A DNA stretch of 64,000 nt, from NCBI GenBank assembly GCA_016584495.1, contig WAID01000003.1, forward strand, positions 6,776,501-6,840,500. The letters run 5' to 3'. The position numbers and the translations under genes were made by a program. The notes beneath the pieces are model-generated. The model saw nothing but the letters and a program-made list of their open reading frames with translations. It ran no database searches and had not been told where the DNA came from. Shown here in pieces: positions 21,031-32,512 of this stretch (its first letter is position 1; every line of letters starts with the position of its first letter). This DNA is from Celoporthe dispersa. Its lineage: Eukaryota; Ascomycota; Sordariomycetes; Diaporthales; Cryphonectriaceae.

Positions 21031-23780
21031 ATGGACCTTGTCAATCGCTACTTGAACGTTCCATATCAGCAGAGGTGGGAACTTCTGAAACCAGACATCG
21101 TCAGGATCTACTTGGAGGAAGATACCAGACTCCAGCAACTCGCACGGCGTATGGAAGAGGACTACAGCTTCAAGGCAGAGTGAGTAATATTGACTTGCCA
21201 AGAAAGTCTGCGCACTCCACGCGCAACTGTTCATTAATCAGAGACGGCCATTGACACGACATTAGGCTTCATCAGTACCGTTACCAACTGGAAGAAATGG
21301 GGCATCAAGAAACGCACTACAACTACTGAGAAAGAAGCCGTGATCAGCGTTCTGGGGAAGAGACGCGCAGAGCACAGAACAGATCTGTCCGATGTCAAAC
21401 TTGACCAGGGCGGCTTCATGAAGGCTGTTGACAAGAAGCAAATGAAGCGGTATATCAACGATTCCATTCGCAGGCAGACATCTGTATCTCTTCGCCCTGG
21501 TTTGTGAGTCAATTATTCACTGCTAAGGTCCCGCAATTGCTGTTCACCAACTGATGTAACTCTCTAGATTTCTCAACTGGAATCTCCCATATCCTGCTTT
21601 GATTCGACGCCTAGGGGGTCACGTCCATGATCATCCATCGCCCTTCAGCCCTGGGCCGTCGACCCCGGGCTACATTGCTGTGGGCTCTCATGGCCATCCT
21701 AGTCCAAATTCCCAGGCCGGAATGTCGCCGACGACTCAATTGTTAGACAGGAAGGTGCTCATTGATCGAGCACACCTTCTGTTGAGCGGCAGAGAACGCG
21801 AATTGATGAGGCAAATGACGAGGGACGAGAGAAGGTGACGAGCCTGACATTCTTCAAGAAGATCAAAAAGATGGAAGTACTAAAATGCGGACAAACAGAA
21901 CCACTGCCACCTGGCTTCATGACCGCTGGATGTTCTCATTCATGACAACCAAGTACTGGGGCAAAGGACCTCAGCACTGGGACCCGTCATTGATCCGGTT
22001 CAAGACATTCGCTGGTGTCACTCAACTTCCATCTGAAGATCACTCGGCTGGCACGACGGAAATGGCAATGGCACAGTCTCCTTCCACGATTCGGCCAGTG
22101 GTTGATCCTCCTACACAATTGTGCAGATGGTCTATACACTCTCCAGACGAACCCAAATACACGGTCATCCCCGAACAGGATATCGACATGGAGGACCGTG
22201 ACACGGATAAATTTGATGTGGAAGATGAGTCCACCTGGCCACAATGGGTAAACCACTGTGAGCGAGATTTGACCGACACATTTACTGAAGCGATGCGGGA
22301 GAATTCGTTCACCACCATACAGTGCCACGACTTGCCGCTGGCAGCTGATCGCATCGTCAACACGGTCGCCGAGTCTCGGGCGGACACTGAAATTGAAGCT
22401 ATCGGATTCGCTATCATGTCTCGCAACGTCGGTGTTTTGGAGGAACTATTGGGAGGCTTTGACTACAGCAACCCAGGCCTTTGCGATATATCGCCCTTCC
22501 ATCTCGCAGCCAAATTCTTAGACGGAGCAAAGACATGTTGTCGGGTGATATCATGTCTTGTGAATCACTTGGAGGATGACAGCTCAGTCGGTGTCAACTA
22601 CACTGACAGTTCCGGCTTAACCATTTTGGACACACTGTTCATATCTATATTGCGCTCGCACAGTTCATTCACTACCGAGATGGTAAAGAGCATCTTGGCA
22701 TTAGATGACTCGCAATTCAACGGAGGCGATGTTGATATCTGCGGGAGATGGGATGCAGATTCGCCATGCATCCGTCATCTCCACGCAACCGGAGAGGCGA
22801 CGATACCAACCGACTGGAAGCATATGTTTTGTCACACCTCTGTCCAAGCAGTTTGCCATTTCATTACTGCCATTTTTCTCCCTTCGTGGGGCCCCAACAT
22901 CAACACGGCCAGCGGATTGTTTCGAAGACGCTGTGAAGGATGTGGTTTAGAGCTTACACTTGGACCTATCCATACTCTTGTCTTGGTGGCCTATCATCTG
23001 GCAAATTTTGGCCTGCCAGGAGAAACTCTCTTTGGAATGCTTGCTTGTATGGTCTGTCTCATAACATATAGGGCGGATGTATCTCTAGCCGTCCAGATTT
23101 CCATCCCAGCAGTTCTGGGGGTTGAGGAGGCTCTCGGGTGCCAGCATCAACCCCTCAATGCAGCCGAACTTGCTGCGTCTATTCCAGAAGATGACATCAA
23201 CACATGGACACCCGAAGTCCAGCTTGGTTGGCGAGCTATTGTACAACTTCTCAGACACATAATCAGGCAAGCTCAAGAACCAACCATCAATGCGGCTAGA
23301 TCATGGAAAAATCAGTCACAGGCTTCCTCGACTGAGTTAAGTGATCCAAGGGATGCGGACTGGGAAGAGGAAGGCTCGTACGCCTGTGATGAATGTCCTC
23401 ATGAAATTCATGAATCTGAGAGGGTGGGTGAGTATAAAAAAGTCAAATGTGGTGACAAGCAGGTTGGGATGATTTGGGCTGCCATTCAAGTGGAACTGTT
23501 GACATACAGGCGACTCAAAGAGGATGATCCATGGCTGTCATCCTTCTTCAATATGCAGGATGTATTAGGGGGCCTCCAAGCATCTGACAACCAGAGCCTG
23601 CGATATTTAGTGAACAGTCGTGGAGACGACACATTCAAAACATTCTCTCATTGTGGTTTGTTCTTGAAGGCATGGAACCCCGGATGTGCTCGGAGAGAAG
23701 AGGCCTGCACTTCGTATTATGCCAATCTTGATGATTGGAAGCGGACAAGTTTCATCAAGACTTATGGAAGCTTATATTAA
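21031..23780 (+). CDS. Clr5-domain protein with ankyrin-like central region
   Basis: Four exons, 21031..21179, 21276..21503, 21568..21834 and 21899..23780, give 841 aa with all phases consistent. The N-terminus (about residues 15-65) matches the Clr5 domain: IVRIYLEEDTRLQQLARRM then TNWKKWGIKKR. This domain was first noted in the cellulose-response regulator CLR-5 and is common in Pezizomycotina. A low-complexity Ser/Pro/Gly linker (about 145-185) follows. The middle contains ankyrin-like helices (GVLEELLGGFDYSNP, SPFHLAAKFL, DSSGLTILDTLF). The third intron has a clear TACTAAA branch site. A nuclear DNA-binding or regulatory role is inferred from the domain, and the targets are unknown. Confidence 0.83.
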
Positions 23781-25109
23781 TAGGTACTCAATTATGCACA
23801 CATTTTCTTGACTGACAATGGAGAATTTATAGAAATCACAAGGGGGGGGGGATTTTTCATGTTCAGCATTGAAGTATTTTCTCGCCAGACTAATTATTAC
23901 AGTATTCAAGCTGCAGCAAGTTCGAGATTATCCGAGTACAACAATAACATTATCTACATATAGCCTTTGTATTGGCTATTACTTGCTCTGCATCAATTTC
24001 CATACCCTGTTCTTCCTCAATTACTATATAAATATCGATGCTACCTACATAGTAAGCTAGATGCCAGCTTAGAGTCATTCCATGAGTCAGACTAATAACT
24101 TGCTGTCTCATATCTTATTCACTGTGTTTACTATATTCTGGGTGATTCATTAGTCTTCAAATGCTTAGATCTGTTATCATCGCTTGCTAATTTCCACTCT
24201 TGCATACGTCTAGCATTCTTAAGCCCCAGATATACTCACTATGAAATTCATTCTGAGTATATCACAATCTGTAAATTCTTCAAAAGTTTGTGATCTGCTT
24301 CCTAATTATTTTAGAAAGCCAGAAGCTCTAGACTAGTAATGCAGAAGCTGCTCACTTAGGGTCAAGACAGCACCAAGACGATGCAAAGAGCCAGCTATAA
24401 GCACTCTGAAGTCAGCTCTAATGAAAATATTTGTTTCTCCGTAATCATTCTGCCTAGTGCTGGGGGTTTTTAGAAAGATGCCTTAATCCGACCCACACAT
24501 CTATCTAATCATGGAAATCAACAGAGTCATCAATCCCTGAGTAATTATGCAACAGTTGATTATATAAAATGTTAGTTTCAACAGTCGAATCTCTAGAGCT
24601 ATGCTAGAACATCGAATGCCGGCTGTCGAGAGTTCGACCCAAGAAAAAGAACATTTTGCAGTCAAGTCTTGCAAAATTGAAAACACCCAATCGACAAGGA
24701 CCAAGTAGACTGAAAGCTATGCGCTGGTTCGCCAGTGAAAAGTGATCAATTAAGTAGCTTGTGAAGAACTTGAAGGCTACCATGTAGTGAAGTTCGAGAA
24801 TTACAGGGGTACTGGCTTGTACGGGCATCTTATTATGTAAGCAAACTACAGCTTCACAAGCCCAAAGGCTCCTTCCTTTCAAATACACACCACCCAACTT
24901 TTCTTCCTTCCAAGACGCGTCTCTCACATCTCCCTAAACTTTGTTTTCTTCGCAATCACCCACAAATCTCACTACTAAGAAACCCAGAAAGCCTCCAGTC
25001 GACAATCAGCTCCCCACTCCACCTATCAAAACACCTTGGACTACAAAGGCTACTTGGAACTGCTCATCACCCATGCAAGGACAGACCCTGCCTCTGTGCA
25101 TCATTCAGG
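23781..25109. other. AT-rich gene-free stretch
   Basis: About 1.3 kb, clearly richer in A/T than the flanks. It starts with a G9-10 run near 23842 and contains many short TA-rich words. No coding, RNA or transposon signature is seen. It could be ordinary AT-rich spacer or old RIP-mutated DNA. Confidence 0.5.
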
Positions 25110-26218
25110 ATGTCATCAGTGTCTGATGTGAAGACGCGCTATCCTCAGCGCAAGCGTGCCACCATCTCATACGCAGAGAACAACGAGTCTGAGGAGCCCG
25201 AGGAGTCAGATGAAAGCATCGATGCCCTCACCCCAGAAGATGGCGACAGCAACGACGACAAGAAACAAGACACCGGCAAGAAAGCCAAGGTAGCCATGAC
25301 CCCAGATCAGTCTGTCATCCAATACTGACAAACATGGTAACTACAGGCCCTTTCAAAGAAATTTCAGAAGATCAATCAGCCATCCCCAGTCTTCCGCTTC
25401 ATGTGAGACCACCCGCCAAATACATTCCTTTTTGAACACACGAGTTAGGGCTAATCTTTGTCAGGTATCTACCATCTGAGATTCGTAACCTGATCTACAA
25501 ATTCCTTGTTGAGAACCACGACAACCAGGTCCGAATCTCGTCTCTGTCGATGGTCAGCACCAACGCCCGTCGTAGGCTCCTCCCCTTTGATCGCACTCCA
25601 CCGCCGTATAGGAATCTCAAGATTCTTCGGGTCTCCAAGGCAGTCCACGAGGAGGCAGCCAGTTTGTTCTATAGCCAGACGTTCTGGTTCCACCGACTCG
25701 TGTCTCTGCAGCTGTTCCTTCTCCACCTGCGCCCACAATCTATGGCTTTCATACGCGCAGTGGTGGTGACGGCCCTGATCTCCGAATGGCAGCTCCTGCC
25801 GGGCGTCTCAGCGCAGTTGGCACAGCTAAAAAACCTGGAAAGCGTGACTGTGCGCGAATTTCGTTACACCACTACCGCGAAGAACTTCGACCGCTATCTC
25901 AAGCGGACCAAGAGGCCTATCAGCGGCTGGGAGACCTCCGTCGAGTCCCTGGACAAGTGGATCGGGACGAAGCACGCGCGGGAGACGTTTCCATCCATGT
26001 TCCCATTGTACGAGCAGGTTGTCCACGAACGAGGTCTTGACACGCTGGTCCATATGATGGACTTTCCCGACTTGCAGCTCGACATATTCAGGGAGGGAGG
26101 CTTACGCCACACCAAGTACGAGAGATTCAGGGGCGTTCCCGATTCCGACGAGCGGAAGTTGAGAAGGGCCAAAGCTTTCGGCGACGAGGTCGTCCTCCTT
26201 CTGAGCCAGGAGACCTAA
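25110..26218 (+). CDS. Unknown protein with acidic/basic N-terminus and a PSEIRNLIY motif domain
   Basis: Three exons, 25110..25289, 25347..25402 and 25465..26218, encode 329 aa. The N-terminal 70 residues are charged: a basic patch (YPQRKRAT) then an acidic stretch rich in Glu, Asp and Ser, ending in KKAKV, which suggests nuclear location. After the introns comes FRFMYLPSEIRNLIYKFLVE, the LPxEIRNxIY motif that opens a widespread family of fungal proteins of unknown function, often loosely called F-box-like. RNLKILRVSKAVHEEAASLFY is the typical second half (C..hxxEAxxxlY). No enzyme motif is visible. The function is not known. Confidence 0.8.
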
Positions 26219-27034
26219 TGTGTAGAAGGATCCTACAGAGCGAGCTCGGTTCAGCCTAACCTCGAGGGTGATGGGGTGTCATGTGATGGGCTGGCATAGG
26301 TCATCTACGTCTTGACAGAGCATATCATCCGCACGGCATGGATGCGTGTTTGCTGCAGCATTTGGGAGGCTGGGAGATGTCCTACAGGCCAAATGGTGCC
26401 GGGTAATTAGCAAAGACGTGATTATGGCGGCAATTGTATTTGAGACTTTCAGCAAATAACATGAATCATACGCAAGCCGCTGTGGCATAGCTGGCTGCCT
26501 GGTAGAGGGCCTTCGAGTCACTGGGGGTTCTGTGACAGAGTACAGCACTTTGTGCTGCTCAACTAGGTGGGGTGAACACCATGCTGAGGAGCTGCTGAGA
26601 GTTTGGTCGACTGACCACCTGCAGGGTCAGGTCAATTGGCTGAAAGAGGGGAGGTGGGGCGTTCATGGAACCCACAGTGAAGCACAGTGATGAAACAAGA
26701 CCATCATAGATCGGGATGTCCACTAGGAAGAAGAGAAAGAAAAGGATACATGAGGTGTCAAAAAGTGAGCTGTTATATTGATTTAATGAGGAGGTCAGTT
26801 GACTGAGGGGTAATAGATGCTACAGGATTGACTGCATGCTGATATCAGTGCATTCTAATTCATTTTCATCCGAGTTCTCATAAAAGATGCTCCTTCTTGA
26901 CGCTCTAAAGCTCTTCTATGCAAGCAAGATTTTCTAGGCGTATGTAGCCAGCAGATGCCTCGGACCGTCCTTTTCATCGACAACCCAAGTACCATTCTGA
27001 TATCGTCCACGGCGGACTTGACAGAGATGCCCGC
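26219..27034. other. Intergenic between convergent genes
   Basis: 3' flanks of the PSEIRNLIY gene and of the choline oxidase gene. No gene or repeat is recognised. Confidence 0.55.
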
Positions 27035-28884
27035 TCACAGCCTGGCGCTCTGCTTCCAGCCGGCATCCGCGGCAATCATCTCCGCGGCCTTCTCGGCAAC
27101 GCCCAGCACAGTCAGCATGGGGTTGATGGTAGGGATGGTGGGGAAGACGCCGGCGTCGGCGATGCGCAGCTTCTTGAGGCCGCGGACCTTGAGCTGCGGG
27201 TCGACAACGGCAAGCTCGTCGGCCTGGACATCGCCCATGCGGGTGGTGCCGGCCGGGTGGTAGACGGTGTGCGCGGCCCGGCGCGCATACAGGCTGATCT
27301 CCTCGTCGGTCTGGACCTTGGGGCCCGGGGCGACCTCGCGCTTGATCCAGTCCTTGAAGGGGGCCGTCTCGGCGATCTTGCGCGAGGCCTTGATGCCGTA
27401 GACGAGGGTGGCAGCGTCATAGCCCTCCGGGTCGGTGAAGTAGCGGAAGTCGAGGGCGGGCTTAATGGAGGGGTCGGCCGAGGTGAGGTACAGGCGGCCG
27501 CGGGAGCGGGGGCGCGGGATGTTGGGGGTCATGCAGAAGGCGTACTCGTCGGAGATCCTGTCGTAGCCCAGGCGGGCGGTGTTGAGGTCGAAGGCGACGG
27601 TGTAGCTGTGTAGCATGACGTCGGCGATGTCGCCGTCGGGTAGGGCGGCAGGGTTGGCCGGGTGCTTGTAGGCGGCGGCGTTGGGGGCCTCGCGGCGGAG
27701 GGAAGAGGCCTGCGTCCGAGTCCATGGTGGTCTGGCCGCGCGGGAGGGGCTTCTTGAGCTCGAACATGATGATGCTCTCCGGGTGGTCCTGCAGGTTCTC
27801 GCCCACGCCCGGGATGTCCTTGATGACGGGGATGTGCAGGCCCTGGAGCTGCTCCTTGGGGCCCAGGCCGGACAGGAGCATGAGGCGGGGGTGTCGACGG
27901 CGCCCGCGGTGAGGATGGTCTCTGCGCGGGCGTTGACGGTGCGGGTGGAGCCGTCGCGCAGGGGTGACGTTGACGCCGCGGACGGTGTCGTTGTGGACGT
28001 TGACGCGCGAGACCCACGCGTTGGTGAGGATGGTCAGGTTGGGCCGGGGCTCCTCGCCGCGCAGGATGGGGTGGACGTAGGCGACCGAGGCCGAGGAGCG
28101 GTTGTGGTCGTCTGGGTTATAGGCGACGTTGAAGAAGCCGACGCCCTGCTTCAGGGCGCCCGTCTTGGTGATCTCCTCGTTGTAGTTGGGGATCACGGGG
28201 ATGTTCATGGCGTCGCTGGAGGCCAGCACCCAGTCCTTGACCAGCTGGTTGCGGTGGCGGGCGTGTACCGGCTGCACCGTGTTACGCAGGTTGTCCATGA
28301 GGCGCATAAAGTCCTTGAAGGTCCAGCCCTTGGCGCCCAGGGACTCCCAGATCTTGAGGTCGTACTCGAAGGGCCGGAACGAGATGAGCGTGTTGTGCGA
28401 GGAGCAGCCTCCCAGGACCTTTGCGCGGGAGTGTCGGATGTGTGAGTTACCTATGGGAAGAGGGGAAGAAGAAGAAAAATTCCCAATGATAAGCCTCATG
28501 TTTCTCACATTGTTCTTGGATGTTGGGCTGGGTTGGGTCTGGTTGAGCTCGCTGTGTCGTATCACACATCTGCTTTTCTTTTTTTTCAACCATGTTCATC
28601 ACCACGTGGGCGCGCACACGCCTGTCTGGCTTTCACTTACCCATTGGTTGCTCGGTTGTGGGATAGTCATAGTCGAGCTCACCACCGAGGAGGGCTAGCC
28701 ACTGCCGTAGGTCGAGCACCCTGTTGTCCATGAAATCACTGGGGCCGGCCTCGATCATGAGGATCCTCTTGTGAGGGAGGTACTCGGCCAGGCGGGCGCC
28801 GATCACGCAGCCTGCCGTGCCGCCGCCGACGACGACATAGTCAAAGCGGTCAGCATCCGCTGGGGAGATGTACGTGGTCGTCAT
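27035..28884 (-). CDS. Choline oxidase-like GMC flavoenzyme, with three homopolymer indels
   Basis: Exons are complement(28641..28884) and complement(27035..28450), with a 190-bp intron. The ATG is at 28884. The FAD motif is VVVGGGTAGCVIGARL. The segment AKVLGGCSSHN places His100 where Arthrobacter choline oxidase binds FAD covalently (His99). The C-terminus has the catalytic His (TVYHPAGTTRMG) and Asn (TINPML) of GMC oxidoreductases. It would oxidise choline to betaine aldehyde and on to glycine betaine, producing H2O2. The frame is disturbed at 27961-27964 (one G too many on the plus strand), 27887-27891 (one too few) and 27700-27702 (one too many). The net +1 leaves an exact 552 aa. The first two compensate, leaving about 25 scrambled residues. 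The next gene is betaine aldehyde dehydrogenase, divergent. Confidence 0.85.
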
Positions 28885-30973
28885 GATATCCGACCGTGAT
28901 GAGGAGGAATTCAAATAGAAATAAAAAGAGAGGTCGTCAGGAGACGGAGGTGCAGCAGCAGCAGCAGCAGCAGGAGGAGGAGGAGGCGGAGGCGGAGGAG
29001 GAGGAGTGGTCGTCGAGAAGCTGACAGGTGATGTCAGGTGGTCAAGTGAGATAGACGATAACGAAGATGATAATGATGAGATAGATAATGGGGTTCTTGA
29101 TAGACGACAAGACGTCTCTTTAAAAAAAAGAAGAAAAGATTACTACCCGCGGGCCACTGGGAGCGGCGATGATTGAGCTTTATCTATGTATCTCTTTTCT
29201 CTCTCAACTCGCCCCCGACTCGGCACAGAGTTTCGAGGAAGAGGACCCTTATCTGGGATGAGCTGTCCTGGTCTGGTCTTCGCGTGCAGCCGAGCGGCTT
29301 GTGGATCAAGCAAGCAAGCCCCTGAAAGGTATTCGTGCCGAGCTCAAGACGGAGAGGGTGGAAAGGTAGACGTGTGGTGCGGTATGGCGTTTTGCGGTGT
29401 CGATAACTTTTTTTTTTGGGGGCCAAGAAAGACGTCCAGGGATTTTTTCTTCTTCTTCTTCCTATGACAAAGGAGGGTGGATACCTTTTCCCTGTATATG
29501 GCCTGAGCCGCGCATGAAGAAGTGCTGCGGTCGTGGGGGGGAGGGGACCGCTTTCTTATTGGAACACGGAGAAGGCAGTGGGGTCTCTTGGGAGGATGCT
29601 GTGTACTACGATAGGTATATTCGCTGTTGGGGAATTCTGCTCACTGCAGTGCTTCAACTCATGCAGACCCTCTTCATGCAGGGTTCTCTCCTGGCCACAC
29701 CCTGTTCTACCCCGTCCCAAGAAGGAAGGGGGTAAAAAAAGAAAAGAAGAAAAAAAAAAGCTAAAAGTACTGTCATAGACAAATTGCCCCGTCAGCAGCC
29801 ACTCATGCTATGATACTTGGCAGAGGATCGTTTTTGGCGCGCCTCGGCACGCATGCTGGCATGGAAGGTGGCTTTTTTTGGGGGGGGGAGGGAGGGGATA
29901 CACACAGCATAGCCTTCAGGCCAACCCGGTCTGGGATGACACCCTCTAAACCTTGAGAGGCTCTGCTAAGCTGCGATAGTACATAGTACAGGGTGCCCGC
30001 AACCAGCAGCCAGCCGTGCTAAAACCACAGCCAAAGCGCACCTTATCTGGCGCGACATCTTGTCGTACCATGACGAAAATTCTGTCAGAGCCCTCCACTG
30101 CCGGACGGACATTTGCAGGGCTGCAGCTTCAGCAATTCTCCTATGTAGTACCGTAGTGCACTGCAGCTCTCCCCAGAGCCCCACGAAAAAAAAAAAGAGA
30201 AAGTCTCCACCGCAGACTCCATTCTTTTCGGGGGGCTTGACGTCATTGCCAGGACAGAGAGCGGCTCCACCGTTTTTTTTTTTTTTCTCTCTCTGCTTGT
30301 GTCAGGCTTGGTGGATGGCGTGTTTGGCTGAGCTCCATCGTAGCGCTGGCTGACTCGCGGTGGTCGTGAGGATAAAATAAGTGAGGCAAGAGTCGGATTC
30401 AAGTCAAACAAGGTCAGAGAGCCCACTGAAGAATCCGGAGGTCGCCGCCGTGCAGGAAGAGCGCGGGACATCCAAACAGTGCAAACAGTGGGTGCCAAGG
30501 GTCGGTACTGTGATTACACACGGTACCACAGTACATTGCAGTGAGAGAAAGAGCTACGGTGGATGTCTATCAGCGGACCGCGGGAGTCGGTGAGGGGCTC
30601 TTTCCTACTGCCCCTATGGGGACTTGCCATGTACTGTACACGACGACAATCCACACCACACACACTCTCTCTACCTTATCCCCGACCCGTCTCGACATTT
30701 GACTGCCGCCGTCCAGGTAACTGAAGCTTGAGAGGAGGAAAGAGGAAGAAGGGATACGCCAATTCTGGTAATTGATCTTCACACCCACGGACAGGACAAG
30801 CAGGCTGATTTGATACTCACCTCGCTGAACCAAGCAACCAAAACGCTCATTCACTCCCTCGCTCACCACACGCCTCTCACTCATCAACATCATCATCATC
30901 ATCATTGTCGTCATCGTCAAACATCTCTCGGTCTTGTCGTTGACAGCATCTCACCACCACCACCACCACCACC
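28885..30973. other. Divergent promoter region between choline oxidase and BADH, rich in simple repeats
   Basis: About 2.1 kb. It includes a CAG repeat running into GGA/GGC repeats at about 28951-29010, several poly(T)/poly(G) runs, a CAT repeat near 30886-30905 and a CAC repeat that runs into the BADH start codon. Such a long shared upstream region between two enzymes of one pathway suggests joint control. The short open frames inside it show no motif. Confidence 0.6.
30952..30973 (+). repeat. CAC trinucleotide repeat abutting the BADH start codon
   Basis: Seven or so CAC units lie directly before ATG at 30974, giving a CACCATGG start context. It lies in the leader, so copy number would change the 5' UTR and not the protein. 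Confidence 0.75.
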
Positions 30974-32512
30974 ATGGGCTCCCTCTCAGCACCCACTTTC
31001 AACGGCATCGCCCAGGAACAAGACCGCCACACCTTTTACGGTGGTAAAGTCCGACCAGCCTCGTCATCTTCAGCCTCCTTCCAGACCATCAACCCCTCCA
31101 CTGGTAAACCCACCGCCACCATCCACACCTCCACTCCTGACTCCGTCAACGCCGCCATCGCCAGCGCAGCAGCAGCCTTTCCCTCCTGGGCCGCCACACC
31201 CCCCATCGAGCGCTCCCGCATCCTCCACCGCGCCGTAGCCCTCCTCCGCGCCCGCAACGACGAGCTCGCACGCGTCGAGACCCTCGACACAGGCAAGCCC
31301 TTGTCCGAGACCGCCGCCGTCGACATCGTCACGGGCGCCGACGTGCTCGAGTACTACGCCTCCCTGGTCGCCTCGGGGGGCCTCAATGGCGAGTCCTTCC
31401 GCCTCAGGCCCGAGGCGGCCGTCTACACCACCAAGGAGCCGCTCGGCGTGTGTGCTGCCATCGGCGCGTGGAACTACCCTATCCAGATCGCCCTGTGGAA
31501 GTCGGCGCCTTGCTTGGCCGCGGGGAACGCGCTCGTCTATAAGCCTAGCGAGTACACCCCGCTGCACGCACAGTACCTCGCCGAGATCTACCGCGAGGCA
31601 GGCCTGCCCGACGGCGTGTTCAACGTCGTCTACGGCGCGGGCGATGTCGGCGCCCTCCTGTCCTCGCACCCGCAGATCGCCAAGGTCAGCTTCACCGGCC
31701 AGGTCTCCACGGGCAAGAAGGTCGCTGGTGCCGCCGCGGGAGGCATGAAGTACGTCACCATGGAGCTGGGCGGGAAGAGCCCCCTGGTGGTGCTGCCGGA
31801 CTGCGAGGTCGAGAGCGCCGTGGATGGCGCCATGATGGCCAACTTCTACAGCACGGGCCAGGTGTGCACCAACGGCACGAGGGTGTTTGTGCCGCGGGCG
31901 ATGAAGGCCGCGTTCGAGGAGGTCCTGCTGCAGAAGATGCCCTCCGTCCGAGCGGGTGATTTGTTTGATATGAACACCAACCTCGGGCCCCTGAGCAGCC
32001 AGGCGCACCATGCAAAAGTGGTCAGCTACATACGACACGGTGTCGAAAAGGACAGGGCGAGGGTGCTGTGCGGCGGTGACACGTCGGCTGGGGCTGTCAA
32101 GGTGCCGCCGGCGCTCAAGGATGGGTTCTGGATCCAGCCGACCGTGTTCACAGACTGCACGGATGATATGAAGATTGTCAAGGAGGAGATCTTTGGGCCG
32201 GTCATGTGTATTCTCGCATATGACACGATAGAGGAGGCGGTCAGGAGGGCCAACGCGACCGACCTGGGTCTGGCTGCGGGGGTCTTTGGCAAGGATATCA
32301 ACCAGTGTCACAGGGTGATTGCACAGCTCGACGCGGGCATCACCTGGGTGAACACGTGGGGTGAGTCGCCTGCCGAGATGGCCGTGGGCGGCTGGAAGTC
32401 GAGCGGCCTGGGGGTGGAGAATGGCCACAAGGGACTCGAGGCCTGGGTGAGGAACAAGAGCACGCTGGTGGAGATGGGCGGTGTCATGCCCACGGTTTTC
32501 TCCAAGCTATAG
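30974..32512 (+). CDS. Betaine aldehyde dehydrogenase (ALDH superfamily)
   Basis: Intronless, 512 aa. WNYPIQIALWK is the NAD-binding entry motif, FTGQVSTGKKV the cofactor loop, MELGGKSP holds the general base Glu264, and GQVCTNGTRV holds the nucleophile Cys298. The CTNGTR sequence after the catalytic Cys and the closing GWKSSGLGVENG are typical of BADH (ALDH9-like) enzymes, which turn betaine aldehyde into glycine betaine with NAD(P)+. It faces the choline oxidase gene head to head, so the pair would form a complete choline-to-betaine route for osmoprotection or choline use. No targeting signal is evident. The frame is clean, unlike that of its partner. Confidence 0.93.
   Translation: MGSLSAPTFNGIAQEQDRHTFYGGKVRPASSSSASFQTINPSTGKPTATIHTSTPDSVNAAIASAAAAFPSWAATPPIERSRILHRAVALLRARNDELARVETLDTGKPLSETAAVDIVTGADVLEYYASLVASGGLNGESFRLRPEAAVYTTKEPLGVCAAIGAWNYPIQIALWKSAPCLAAGNALVYKPSEYTPLHAQYLAEIYREAGLPDGVFNVVYGAGDVGALLSSHPQIAKVSFTGQVSTGKKVAGAAAGGMKYVTMELGGKSPLVVLPDCEVESAVDGAMMANFYSTGQVCTNGTRVFVPRAMKAAFEEVLLQKMPSVRAGDLFDMNTNLGPLSSQAHHAKVVSYIRHGVEKDRARVLCGGDTSAGAVKVPPALKDGFWIQPTVFTDCTDDMKIVKEEIFGPVMCILAYDTIEEAVRRANATDLGLAAGVFGKDINQCHRVIAQLDAGITWVNTWGESPAEMAVGGWKSSGLGVENGHKGLEAWVRNKSTLVEMGGVMPTVFSKL

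Noticed and set aside
24600..24640. GAGTTCGACCC resembling a tRNA T-loop
   Set aside because: No cloverleaf can be drawn with the flanking sequence.
27681..28445. 254-codon plus-strand frame opposite choline oxidase
   Set aside because: Shadow of the GMC oxidoreductase exon, with Val/Asp/Gly-rich sequence and no family signature.
31070..32428. Long (452-codon) antisense open frame opposite BADH
   Set aside because: It is the GC-rich antisense shadow of a well-conserved ALDH gene and has no motif of its own.
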